Of a DNA stretch of 64,000 nucleotides, positions 11,001 to 23,876 are shown piece after piece. The notes beneath the pieces are model-generated. The model saw only the letters and a list, made by a program, of their open reading frames with translations, did not search any database and was not told where the DNA came from. Numbering within the stretch: the stretch's first letter is position 1; every line of letters begins with the position of its first letter. Source of the DNA: Penelope pileata. Taxonomy: Eukaryota; Chordata; Aves; Galliformes; Cracidae. The position numbers and the translations under genes were made by a program. The DNA is taken from NCBI GenBank assembly GCA_013396635.1, contig WBMW01003950.1:844884-908883 (forward strand), read 5' to 3'.

Positions 11001-14000
11001 CTTAATCATTTGTCCTGCCATCAGGTTGGCTGTTTCTCGGTTTTCCACATATAAACTATGAATTTTAATTATTTGATGAAATTAGAATGAGAATATAATT
11101 GAAGCTTGAAGACAACAAAAGACTAGTGAAACAAACATTCAGATAGGAAATATAGAGAAGAATAGTTTGTCTCTGACATTGAGAGTATCTGATTTCTGCT
11201 GATCAGACTGTAAAGTAGTTAGAACTAGAGTGATTCGTAACTTAACAAAATGGGGAAAATCGATAGAAATATTTTCACATTTTATTAAAGTAATTATTTA
11301 CTTTTACAGAAATAAATAAACAGAAGTAAAAATAATGTTATAACTTGTAATGCTCATGTTTTTATGTTAAATCAGCATAACATTTTACCTCAGTTTTACT
11401 GTAGGATGATATACAAACTTAAAAATGAATGTACAGCTTTGTGCTTGATGGATTAAGAAGGGTATTAAAGAATTGGCTCTTGAATGCTCTCTCATAAGAT
11501 ATTCTGATATCTGGCATTTATCTTATTTCTGACATGACAGGGTTGAAAATATGGTAGAACATGACTTTAGTACTCGAGGTGGATATTTTTACATGTACAA
11601 GTACTACATAACTTTATGTTTGAACCAACACACATTTAAGGAGGTGAACAAACAGTACACAAAAAGTAAACAGAATTTAATACTTAAGACTTTAATTTAG
11701 AAGTTACATCACTTCACTTTTTTTTTTTCAGATAATGTTTCCAAACAAAGTCATAGATAGCATAAAGAAAGTAAAATACTTAAGCACTCCATACACTTCT
11801 GCATAAGTTACAACATACAATAAAATCACTTGTAAGCACATGGAAATGTTGTGGTCTCACTCTGAACATAGCTCTGAGCACTGTGTAACAGAGAAGAAAA
11901 AATTTATGCATCCATTGCAGGATCATCAGCTTGCAGAAGGGTCCCTGCTGATTTTTCCATTTGATCTTCTACAAACAATTCTAGAGAAAGCCCAAAATTA
12001 ATCCATCAAACAAATGCCAGGGAAGGATCAAGCTAAAACACTGCCCAACATTCTTGGTAAATACAGAAATGACACAGCCGCTCAGGTCACAGTGTGCAAT
12101 TACACCGGGAAATGTGAAAACTCTCAATAACATCTTACTACAATTAAAACTAAACCACAAAAGATAGTACATTTTGGCCAGATAAAGACTTGGTCTTCCA
12201 GTCCAGATCTGCAAACATATCTAAGCAATTTACCGTTATTTAATGCTCTCAACATGAGATTGGCTTATGAGCACTCCGTTGAATCCTCAGTGCTTGCAGC
12301 TTCCAGTGCTACTGCTGGCCCACAACTCCTGCACAGCTGGGCATTTTCATTCTACTTAGCAAAGACACTACAGCTAGTTAAAAGCAGTGTAATCTTTGGG
12401 AAGGCAAGGGAAGGAGGTATTAAACCTCTGCATCTTTTCAAACCAAAATGCTCAGATTCAGTCTCTACTAGAAATTTTTGAAGTAAACAAAGCCATTCTG
12501 ACTGCAAAATGCAATGCTTTAAAAAACATTTGAAATATATTGAAACCATGGATACATTTAAACATCACTTTTCCCCCTCCCTTTCTTAGAATAGCTGTAG
12601 ATATATTCCTAAACCTCCAAAGGAAAAGAAATATGCCACCAACTGCCAAACCTCCAGCCTTAGAAAGACATATGGGAAACAACTCCAGCAAGAGGAAATG
12701 TTCCTGGTAAAGACAGCGTACATTTAACTACAATTAGGCTGCAATACAAACCCTCTCCAGACAGGCTACTGTCATTTTCCCTATGTATTCCTTGATGTAT
12801 TTTGCAATTCATCTCCTAGTGGCTTTCACTCCTAGAGGTGATGGTCCTGTACTAATTTCTTACACAGAGTACAAAATAAATAATAGTAATAATAAATGCA
12901 GCTCTTCTCCTTCACTGACTGTGCTAACCTTCAGTGATTGTTACAAGTTTAGTCATCTGGAGAGGAGCTTGCATCCCTCAAGGCTTGCTGGTTTGGTTTT
13001 GTTGTCGCTTTCTTCCAACTATGTCAGGTAACCTAAGGTACAACCTCTCTTTCTCAACCTTGCATGTATTTTTAGGCAAGCACTTGTGAAACAACGTAAA
13101 GAAGTCCAATGCCATTGGTGTTACCCAACAAGAGAAAGATGGTTCAAAATGTCAGAGAACAGACATTTTTACAAAATAAATAATAATAAATTCTGACTGT
13201 TTACTCATGGTTTTGCATTATGATGTCAGAGAAGAAAACTATAATGTTGCAAGTTAAGAGAATGGTGAAGTGTAAACTCCAGAAAACAAATAAATATCTA
13301 TACTCGTGCTTTGAGAAGAATAATCCCAACAATAAGAAAAAGTTTCTGAGCTCTTGTTTTTATATATACAGGTAGATTTACTGAAGAAGCTCATTAATAT
13401 ACTGATGACAATCTTAAATATTGTGAGACTCAAAACAAAATGTTGGAACCAAATAACCATTTTTCCGTCTTGAAAACGTACAAGAGGAAATGTCTTCACA
13501 AAACAAAGGCTTCTAGAGAGTTCAACACTCCACACATAAAACAATGAGTAATACATGTTGCTGCAGGAAAAAAAAAATCTAAAAGAGTATTCTTGTACAT
13601 TACAGTATGGTTGTGAATATTTCTGTTTTGCTATTTTTTCCATATTTCACAATATTGAACTAAAATAAAATTTTCAACAATGTAAAAAGCGAGAGGGAAA
13701 AATCTCGAAGATTTATTGTGACTTTGCAAGTCATGTTTGTTCTCTAAAGAAAATTCTTTTTTTTTTTTAATAGGAGAAAGTAAACTTTTGTTGGGGATGA
13801 AACACTACAGAAAAGCAGTAAATGCTTAACCAGGGAGTCTCACAAAAGCTTTTCACGTTTCTCACTGATCCAGTATCCTCTATCTGAACATCTTGTCTGC
13901 ACATTTTACAAGTTTCCTAGCTGCAATAATTCTTCCAGATTGATAGCAGAGCTGGGTAGCAGCAGGGCCTCCTTGTACCAGCCACAATACAAAGCACAAT

Positions 14001-16500
14001 GGCAGGCATTTTATCTGCCCTAAATTGCTTATAATCCAGTGGCCATGATGCACAGCTCACTGCTTATAGCACAATCACAGCTGGGAAACAGGACATTATT
14101 TTGTAACATTGCTATAATCTCACACAAAGAGTTAAAGGTGCATTTGTCAATCCTGAGCACAAAGGTTTCCTTTTGAAGGCAATTGAGCATTTGAAATCTC
14201 TCTAGCCACTGACTATGTGGGAAACCAAAATGCTGCCCAGGATGCAGGCCCCACTTTTGCCAGAGCAGTGTACACAGAAGCAGCATGCTTCACAGTCCCT
14301 CTGGTATTGGTATAATAAGAGCCCTTTTAGGCAAGGTTATTTCATTCAGCAAAAGCAGCTGAGGCTTTTCCCTCCCTGTGCAGTATTTCTGTTCCCAGAC
14401 TGCAAACGATTGTAATTTCATAAGCAGCAGTGTAGAAGGAGGAAAAATTAAATCAGGTTGGCTTCTTTCTCTGTGTAGAAAACCCCAAGCTGAAGTTGCT
14501 TGCTGAATACTAGGAATTAGTGCAACACTAAATAAACACCCTGTTCCTGTTTCCACCCTTGTGTTTTAAAATCAGAATCAGAAATTTTACACTTGTCTAC
14601 GAGGCTAGGACCTCCTAGTGATCTCCAGTCTGAATGAGAGGAGAACTGCAGCCTCTGATGCACTATAGCATAACCACAGGGTTGCTGATTTTGCCTGGTA
14701 GACATGACTAGTAATGATTTCTAAACGAAGCTGATACAGAAGAGCAGCTGCTTCTATCCATGCTTTGTACCCACAGAAGACTTTTGCCCCTTCAAAGCTA
14801 ATTTGGCATTTACCCAAAAGATGTAGATGGGACTGCTTAACAAGAAGGAATCAGAACCTAAAGCTGATCTGCTTTATAGGGAAATTCTGCTCTGCTAATG
14901 GTGGATGCTTTTCGCTCAATCCTGACCATCAGCAGCTGGAGGTAGTGTCTGGACAAGTCTCTCTCTTCAAGAAGTAATAAAAGGATTTGTAAAAGTTAAC
15001 ATACAAAACCTTGATATATGAGTAATGGCTACCACTTAACGCCTACTTAACTATTACATTCATGCTTTATCTTTTTTAAAGACATTTTTTGTTTATCTAC
15101 AAGAATATTTCTGTGATGGATGCACTATCTGAAGCCAGATGACAATGTTTGTGCAGTCTAAGATATTTCATTTCAGATTTTATGATTAAATGGAACACTG
15201 GAAGCCCTGGGAAGGTCTCAGAAGAGCAGAGAGTTTGTAAGGTGCTCTCACTCTCTCATGCATACATTTCCAGGAAGAGGTAATGGAAGACCACCACTAA
15301 GTATGTCAAATATTGTGCAAAATACAATGCCACAGATGGAAAGCTGTGAGGAAATGATATAAATATGCCACATAGAAGCATGAGAAGCATGAGGTAGAGT
15401 CATAGGCCGGTTTTTTTTTTTCCAGAAAGTTTCACCAATGAAAGAGTATGTCTCTAGGGTACACCTTTGCAAATGCAGCTCACTGAGAATGAAACCAGCT
15501 TCTCTCTTTCTTCATAGCTAACTTTCAACTTCCAGACTTTGATGGCAGACTTCAAACTTTTGTCTGTTTTTAAACAGCCATTACAATATTACCCTTTAGC
15601 CAGTATTAGTATTTCTATCTATCTCAGAAAGCACAAAAGGCGCAGTTCATATACTTTGTTTTGTAGAGACGGAACTACATAGGGTGAATGAGGAACACAC
15701 GAGAACACCCTATTAATCTCGACTTCCATGTATGATACAGGTGCCCACACTACCTGGGAAAGCTGCTCGTGTCTTTTGAACTCTAGCTTTAAAATAAGGC
15801 CCTGAGGTGATCTGAATGCCCAAGGGTTTGCATACCTCATATATAAGCTGGATGATACAGGATGTATCCCAATGGAGAGCCAACATGAGATAACCATTAT
15901 TAAAGGAAGAGCAGCACTGAAGGTAGGAGTGAAAGGTAAGGAAGGAGGAGAAGGAAGCAAAGAGAATAAATCCCAAAAGGAGATACCCAGGAGATGAATT
16001 AGTGGAGAGTCAATGGATTCATTTTCGCTTGGCTCTCCAGACCTTGGTAAAGCCTCTAGCTCTGCTTACTTTATTTAGAAATGTTTCCCTGTAGGTTTAG
16101 TCGGTGATTTGATCTTGTTGGGGGAATGAGAAAAGGAAAGGACAGAACATCCTCATTCTCTGCCAACACTGAAATTATATTTCAGATTCATCTAAGTCTC
16201 TCTCAAAATAAAAGACTCATCCAGTTTTGTATCCGGACATGGAACTAGATACACTTACACAATTTCAGCATCAGTGGTTGAACAACAAAAGCAGGCATTT
16301 ATTTCCTGGTTTGTAGGCAAATCCAGTCTCTGAAAACCGGCAGTTTCCCAGACAAAGCTGTCAGGAAGGCTGAATTTTCAGTTTGTGAGGTATGATCACT
16401 CTCCCTCCTTCCACTCTCCACTGCATCTTTACATCAAAAATAATTCAAGAACTGCTTGCAAATTACCAATAAAACAGAAATCTCAAAACACTTTTGTTCC
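8092..16500. other. Unrecognised non-coding DNA, about 8.4 kb
   Basis: AT-rich unique-looking sequence. The longest frame (129 aa, 13643-13254 minus) has biased, hydrophobic-rich composition and no recognisable domain. Short T/A runs occur at 11719-11729 and 13759-13769. I see no exon with plausible flanking splice sites plus conserved protein, and no RNA gene. Confidence 0.5.
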
Positions 16501-16560
16501 AAAAAAACTCCCAACCAAAAACAAAACAAAAACAAACAAACATAAAAACGAAAATAAACC
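16501..16560. repeat. A-rich low-complexity tract (AAACA type)
   Basis: A run of about 60 bp of AAAAAC/AAACA units on the plus strand. It lies inside an apparent 101-aa frame, whose lysine- and asparagine-rich stretch is explained by the tract. Confidence 0.8.
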
Positions 16561-19500
16561 CAGAAACGCATTTCTGACACAAAATGCACTCCATTATTTG
16601 GTTATGCCATCTTTGTGTCAGCTGCAGGAGAAAGTTGGTGTCAAATTAGATGTGCTGAGCTACTTGATATCAATTCAAGGCAAAGCATAGCTGCAAGAGA
16701 GCCACCTATTAAGTCCATGAAAAGGATAGATGTATTCTGATGGAGACAGGAGGGGTTACTACTTGACAACATTAAATTTGAGTGATCTGCAGGGAACTTT
16801 CACAGCAAGAGCACTGAACAGCAAAGATTGTCTAGAATGGATACAAATACATTGTCAAGCTGCCGTGACAGACCCATTATGGGTGAGCAGCTTAGTAAAA
16901 TTAACTTGATCTAAACTGCCTCATGATATAAATGCCACAAGCTCAGAAGGACCTGAGCATCCCACTGTCCCAACTCTTCCTCTGAGGTCAGCAAGTGAGA
17001 GCTGTCAGCAGAAAGAAGCAGCGGGTCAAAGAAAGCCTTGTCCACAAGGCCATCACCCCTGGAAAGACTCTTCTGTCACATAACGGCGCTGCCATGCCAC
17101 AAGACTGCACTCTTCCAAATACACATGCTCTCACAGTTGCTCTCTCTTTCTTCAGCTGCAGAAAGGAAATTTCAATGCGTTTGCAGAAAACAAGCAGTAC
17201 ATCTGTTTACTTATGAAGATATCCCATCTTACAACAAAACCTCACAGCACACAACATGCTTTCTTGCCACGAACTAGTGAAAAACCATGAAAAGGACAAC
17301 AATTCAGCACTGGCGGTGACTTGAAACTTGTTAAGTTACATTTCTGCAGAGATGTTAGTTGGGATACCTGTCAAACTCAGAGATATACATGTGACATGTA
17401 TGGGTAAATGAAGGCTAGAGCTTCAAAAGTGCTTTTAGTTCTCAAACAGAATATTTAACACAAAAGTAAGTTTTACAATAACAATTAAGGCAACTTTTAC
17501 TCACAGTTATGAGATTGCTTAGGAAAAAGTATTTTGGCATACGCTTAAATCCCATTAAATCTCATGAATGTGCTTTGGTGATCCATTCATGATAACATTG
17601 AGTAACGCACCAGAAAAATACAAATGATCTTCAAAATAACCAAAGGCAGCAGGGTGGGGACTGAGGAAAAAGTGAAGTATGTTACCTCAGCTCTTCAGAA
17701 GGACTTTTTTCACACTATGATGATTTTATTAGAAAACGCAGTCATTGACAAGATTTCCAGTTATTTATTTCCTTTAAAATAAAAAGCCTCATCCTCTCTT
17801 TGCAAGGAACTACTGGAACAGACACCAAAGTTTCAGGGAATATGTCTTGCTAATTCAGCACGAGACAGACATTGCCATATGTGTAGATTTCAAGTGAAGA
17901 GACATGGGAAAACGCATATCAGAATGAAGACTCAATCACATATGCCGTATCAGCCAATATGAGACACTGAAGTGCAGTAGGTGCACTCACTGCAGAATTA
18001 CAATCATTTGTTTGCAAAAACTAAAACCTGACCTTGCTCCAAACAGCAAGTCAGATGCCACAAAAGAGGAATAACAAGGACTCCCTCCTGGGCGATGATC
18101 AGCTAGCCCCACACATGCTCCACAGCATTGAATACTGCTGAAAAAGCAAGCAGTTTCATGCACAAACCAAGTCACACAATAATCACTTCTACCTCTTCCC
18201 TCTCTCCTCCTATTTTCCACTCTCCCTCTCTTCCAAAGCCAAATCACCTGCGATTCATCTATAAGCGAAGTTGTACTGCAGAAACACTTTTTTTTAAGCC
18301 CCACTCAATAAACAGACAGTTGATAGTACGGCTCCTAATTCTAGCCAAGTTCCAACAGCAAGTTTCATTCCACTGCAACACAGCCAACACTTCACAGCTC
18401 ATTCATAGGATGAGGATTCCTCAATCGCATCCAGGAGCTGGTCAACATTTGTCATACAAACTAAACACTCGCTCCCATACTTGCCTCAGGGACTCTAGCC
18501 ATCTGGGTATTTCAGCAAACATCTCTGCTTTGCTTCCCAGCCACCCATCCCCACAGTTTTTAAACATGCCATCCATACACATACATACAATACAGCTTTT
18601 TATTACCCGTACACCTTGAGTTTTTGCAGGAGTGAGCATACTAGCACCAGTTTTAACTTTGGAGGGATGAAGAAGAAGGCCATTTTCTTCTCTTGAACTG
18701 GCCAAGTCTTCACTGCTGTCAGCAGCTCTTGTTCTTGGTTTTTAAATCATAACTGGCTATACTGTTGTCATGAACTCTGATTAGATATCCAATCCAATAG
18801 ACTGAAAATTTTGCACATAAGCCTCAAAGGACTGCATTAGATTACCAGTACTATTTGATTAAAGTAGGTGCTGTTCGATTTTTCAGTGTGCTCATATTAA
18901 AGGAAAAGAGATATCAACTTGTGAAAACATTTATCTTAACAAAGTTAGCGTCATCAAGTGATGACCTTATCAGACTGGAAAAGAAAGAGCCATTAACATA
19001 AACTGCTAGGCAGTCATAAACCCAAGGCAAAATAACAAGGTGCTGAGCAGAATAGTGTTAACTAAAAAATAAATGAATAAAACAGCCTCTAGTCTTCAGT
19101 ATTTACTGCACACATAATGGCAGGTTGTTAATTTTACTGACATCTTTCTGAGCCTGTGCATGTTACAGTGCCCCTCTAACAGAAACAACACTGGCAGAAC
19201 TAAAATAGACTCATTTTCAAGAGATCTGTCTCCACTAAAATTTTATTCAAGTTTTCCTCAATTCCCAGTTCACCTCTGTGAGGAACAGTACTCAATGTAC
19301 TGAACTGTAAATAATGTCCTTACAGTAATAAATCATTTTAATAGTCAATTTAAAAGCAAAGAAATGTAGGAAAAAATTAACTAGAAGAGTATCATTAAGA
19401 ATAAAACCAGGCTATTTCAAAATCTCTTCATGTGTTTATTATTCTGGCTAGCACATGATAAGCATGTTAAAAACATTGTTCTTTGAAAAAAAAAAAAACA

Positions 19501-21136
19501 AGTCAAGAAGAAAAGAATCAAGGTTTATCAGGATACGCTGTATGGAATCCTCTTTTTTAATGAAAATGTGTAAAGTAGATGACCATCACCTTGTGAAGAC
19601 TAATTTTTAAAGGTGAACTGGCTCTGACTTTTTATATGTAGTGTGTGTTAATTGTGCAATTTACCTTATTCAGTATCTCTCCTGTGAACTATATGTTCAT
19701 TGCTTAAAACTACATTAAAAAAAAAAACCAGCTATTGGCATTATTATCATTAATTTTTAAACAGGTAAACAACTTTTCACAACTTCTGACAGATAAGATT
19801 CTCTTCTGCCATCCTTGGCGGATCTGCCTGAACGTGGCCTCTACATCTCTGATTTCATCTCCTTTGTCACCCTGCTCAGTTTAAGCCACACAATCAGCAA
19901 TTAAAGCAGGATGAATCAAGAAAGAGGAGCTAAAGTCACAACAGGTGATGAAGCAGTAGGAAGAAGAGAAATCCAATGCACAGAGCGAGGGACAATGACG
20001 GACATTTTTAGTTTTATTTCTTCCCTTTCCTGTACCCACCAACTTCTCATTGTACTTCCACCTCCATAAACACTGACACTGGACTCTCACTTCAGGATTT
20101 TTCCTGTTTCCAGGAATTGCCTTCCCCAAACCAGCTGCTCATGCCCGTCTTCCTTTTTCAACAGCGTTCTTCCTGAAAGAATGAAAGCCTCCCCATCCCT
20201 TTCCCCACTTAATGAGCGCTATATACAACAAATCCACTGGCTGACATCTATTTTCCCAACTATTTTAGAATGTTACTTTACAAACTTTTGTGTTCATGGT
20301 CAGTATTGTATGCACCAAGTACTGCTACTCTGTGCTCCTGTTTCCAGTTTCTGCCTATTGCACAATTTGTATGCCATTTCCTCAGGATCAGACCAAAAAT
20401 ATTGGACACTTGCTCTTGACACAGTTAGGGAAAAATTGACTGTGCAAATACGGTCTCTTTTACAGAAGTATCTATCTATAAAATGTGTATATTTTTTATG
20501 CTATAGAGGAGATATCCATGCACATACAAAGAGGAAAATCTCTTTTGAAAAAAATAAGCTCATGAGTGTCCTCTGCTGAGATGAATCCTTCCATTTCTTC
20601 AAGAAAGAAAAAACTCATGTTTCTGTAGCACCATTTTTTCTTCCTCAGCTTCCCATAAGAAAGAAGTGATTTATGCAATCCATAATAATAATTAAAAAAA
20701 ACAGTAATGGAAAAGTGTATCCATATGACCCAGCATTACTAATTAATCTCACAAAACAAACATATAGAACACAAGTTTCTCTCATCCACTCTTGGAATAT
20801 GAGCACACCTCTAACTCAAGGAATCCACGGTCAGACTACACTAAGCGCATGACTATAATTTACTGCAAGGTGTATTATACACACACACAGTTATACTTTT
20901 TTGGCTAGGAAGGGATAAGTTTCTGAACTATAAAACATAACAGACTGACATTTGAGAAACTACTCATGCTGTACATAGGTCTGGATGGTAAGCTGTTCTG
21001 ATACTAAAAATATTATTATGTTTTATGTTCCCTATTGTTAAATTTACTGCCACATGTTCATCATAGCACTGTAGGACTGATGCTATAAGTTTGTCTTTGA
21101 TGGCCTGCACCAAACTGAAGAAAATATGTGAACTAG
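16561..21136. other. Unrecognised non-coding DNA, about 4.6 kb
   Basis: No repeat family recognised. A 163-aa frame at 18128-18619 is rich in Ser, His, Pro and Thr and lacks any domain I recognise. It overlaps antisense frames of 87 and 105 codons and is best read as chance. A-runs occur at 19486-19498 and 19717-19728. Confidence 0.5.
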
Positions 21137-21176
21137 GAAAAAAAAGAAAAAAAAGAAAAACAACAACAACAAAAAA
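21137..21176. repeat. A-rich low-complexity tract (AAAAAAG then AAC units)
   Basis: Two AAAAAAAG-type units followed by four AAC units and an A-run. Simple-sequence DNA. Confidence 0.8.
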
Positions 21177-23835
21177 CCCTGCAACGTATTTGATGTCTTG
21201 CAGAGAAGCAATTGAAGTAAAGCAGTCTGAACAGAGCTAATGCCTATACAGCTTCATAAATGAATACTCTGAAGTTTCAACAAATTCTAGAAATTTATCA
21301 TCATGTTCATACTAGGAGAGAAAGCACTGACATTCTTAACTACTTTTGTTTTTAAATCTCAGTCATAAAAAAAAAAAAGCAAACGCAGACAACGTACTGT
21401 AAATAGAACTCAAAAACAATTCTACCAGGAATATACATTTTGTCGAGATTACTTCAGAAACAGTTACTCTGCAACTTGATAAATGATGTTATTAAGCAGT
21501 ATACTATACTGTATTTTAGAGATGACAAACTAACAGCTATTTGTTATTTCCTTCAGAAATTTCTACTGCAAGCTTTAGTTCAACTTTGTCACATCAACTG
21601 TATCCAATTAAATACAGTTCTCCACAATGCATCTGCCTGACCAACACAAGAAGTGCAGGACACCCAATTGCCTAACTTCTGACTGTCACAACCCATCCAC
21701 TAATCATTTCTGGAGTGGTTATCCCTGTAACAAAGGGTTTCTAAAACCTCATGCAAGCAGTGGTCAAGTCCTTTCCAATTTTCCTCTGCTCATTCACTAG
21801 AGCAGGAGAAGCCTCACATACTCCAGCAAAAATGAGACTCCTGCTCAGTCATGGCACTGATTCACAACTGTAAGACCAAACAGGCCTATACCTCTATGCC
21901 CCAAACATTAAACAACTGCCATGGACAATCAAGTTCAATGAATGGCACAATACAAAACTACTCTGACTTTACTTTAGCCTCTCATTTATGAGGTAGCTAC
22001 ATGCTTGGATACCTTCCTTTCAACACTGCTCATCTGATTAAATAGCTGAAGAGAACAGAGAAGAAAAACAGGACTACTAAGTAATTAAATTCCACTGACT
22101 TATGACATCCAAACAGTTATTTTTCTATGAGCATGTGAACAATGTATCAATTATAATGAATTTCCTGAGATGCCGCCAGATAAGTCCAAATATCATTTTT
22201 CACGTTAAAATGTATTACCAACTTGTTTTCATCAAGAAAGTATATTGAAGACACTTTTTGTGTTCACTCATCTCCTGATGCATACTGTTTCTGAAAAAAC
22301 AGTTCACTAATAATATAAACCCTGTTTATGAAATGTCATTTAGGAGAGAGCAAGGAGAGCCAAATTTCATTTACCTTCCACCAGTGCAGAAGCAAAATAA
22401 GTAGGATAATACGTCTAATTTGCACTTTTACGACAATAATCAAGAGCAGGATTGTCAGGTGGCAGTAACGTAGTAGGATATTTCGAAATCAACTCACCAA
22501 TCACATCAGATTTCCGTGAGCCACAATTCTGCCTCAATCCACAGAAGCCTTGACCTGCTGGATATGAAGCAATACATTTGCACTTAGGATAAGAACTTGT
22601 TCTCCTTAAAAACAGGACTGCAAGCCACATATTTTTGTGGGGAAGCATTTTGTCACCACAGAGAACTCAGCATCCCCAAACTTTCTTTTTGCTTTCTGTT
22701 ACAATCCAAACACTGATAGCCTAGATTTTCCAATCAGCTGCCTATCTCGTTTTAATCTTCACAAAGTCAGTTCACCGAGATTCACATCACTAGGACGTCA
22801 GCATTTGGTTCTAAGAAGTATCTCAGAAGAAATTACCAAAACCCCAAAGATTACTTATTTTTAAAAAATTGCACACACAATTCCTTACAGCACCCTTTGA
22901 ATGAACCTGCAAAGACCAGAAAGCAAAACATTTCTTTCTTTACTTCTGGTTTTCTTCTCTAACCTTTTCTAAAACTGTTTCTCACAGAGAAAATTCAGAA
23001 GGGAATGAAAAGGAGGGGGCACAGAAAGAAGTAAAAAGAACTGTAAGAGAGATAAGAGGGCTATATTTTTCCAAGAGCGCCATTCAATTAACTGCATTTT
23101 TTTTTGAACTAAAATCAGCCCTCTGAAAATCATAGCTATCACATATTTAGATTTCTTATATTCATATATCCTAACTGGGATTCAGAACAGTTTTACTGGA
23201 ACATCTTGAACCATACAACAGGATAAATGAATCTCTCTAATAGCCTGCATTTGCTAGAAAGTAAAAAAATGTTAGAGATGAGCAATCCTCATTAATGTAT
23301 GTAAACTTATTTTCAATGCTAATATTGTACTTCAAAAGAAAACAGGTCAAGTTTCAACTCATGCTAATTTTCAACTAGCATGAGAGCAATGTAACATGAA
23401 ATTTTCTTATCTATAAGATGATACAATACACACAGTCTACATCTTTTCTTACACGGAGCTGTGATGTACTATATTAATTGCCTCTGAAGTAAGGCACAAA
23501 ACATGAATCCATCTTTACTGGCTTAAATTGTTTCACTGACTCCACTCGGTAACATAAAATATCTGGTTTCACATAAGCTAAGAAAAGAAACATAAGTCAA
23601 GAAAGTTTAATCTATGACATCAGAAACTGATTTTTCACTCAATCTGAATTAACACTGGCCTTCCTGTTTTAGCCTGGGTCATATGGGTGCAGGGAACTCC
23701 ACTACATCAGAGCAAGGTCAGTAAGAAAAAGCTCAATCCCATTTCCACTCAAGCCAGTGACAAAGCTTCTATTAACATGATAGGAAATAACAGTAGCAGT
23801 GCCTGAATGGCAATGGCAAAGGATATCCTTCGGGC
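21177..23835. other. Unrecognised non-coding DNA
   Basis: About 2.7 kb with no recognisable gene or repeat. All frames are under 80 codons. An A-run lies at 21367-21378. Confidence 0.5.
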
Positions 23836-23876
23836 TTTTTTTTTTTTTAAAAAACAAAACAAAACAAAAACCAACC
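23836..23876. repeat. Poly-T / AAAAC low-complexity tract
   Basis: Thirteen T followed by AAAAAA and repeated AAAAC units. It is a simple repeat; no element is attached on either side that I recognise. Confidence 0.8.

Noticed and set aside
18128..18619. 163-codon plus-strand open frame
   Set aside because: Rich in Ser/His/Pro/Thr with no recognisable domain, overlapped by antisense frames; a frame of this length is not surprising in 64 kb on six frames.
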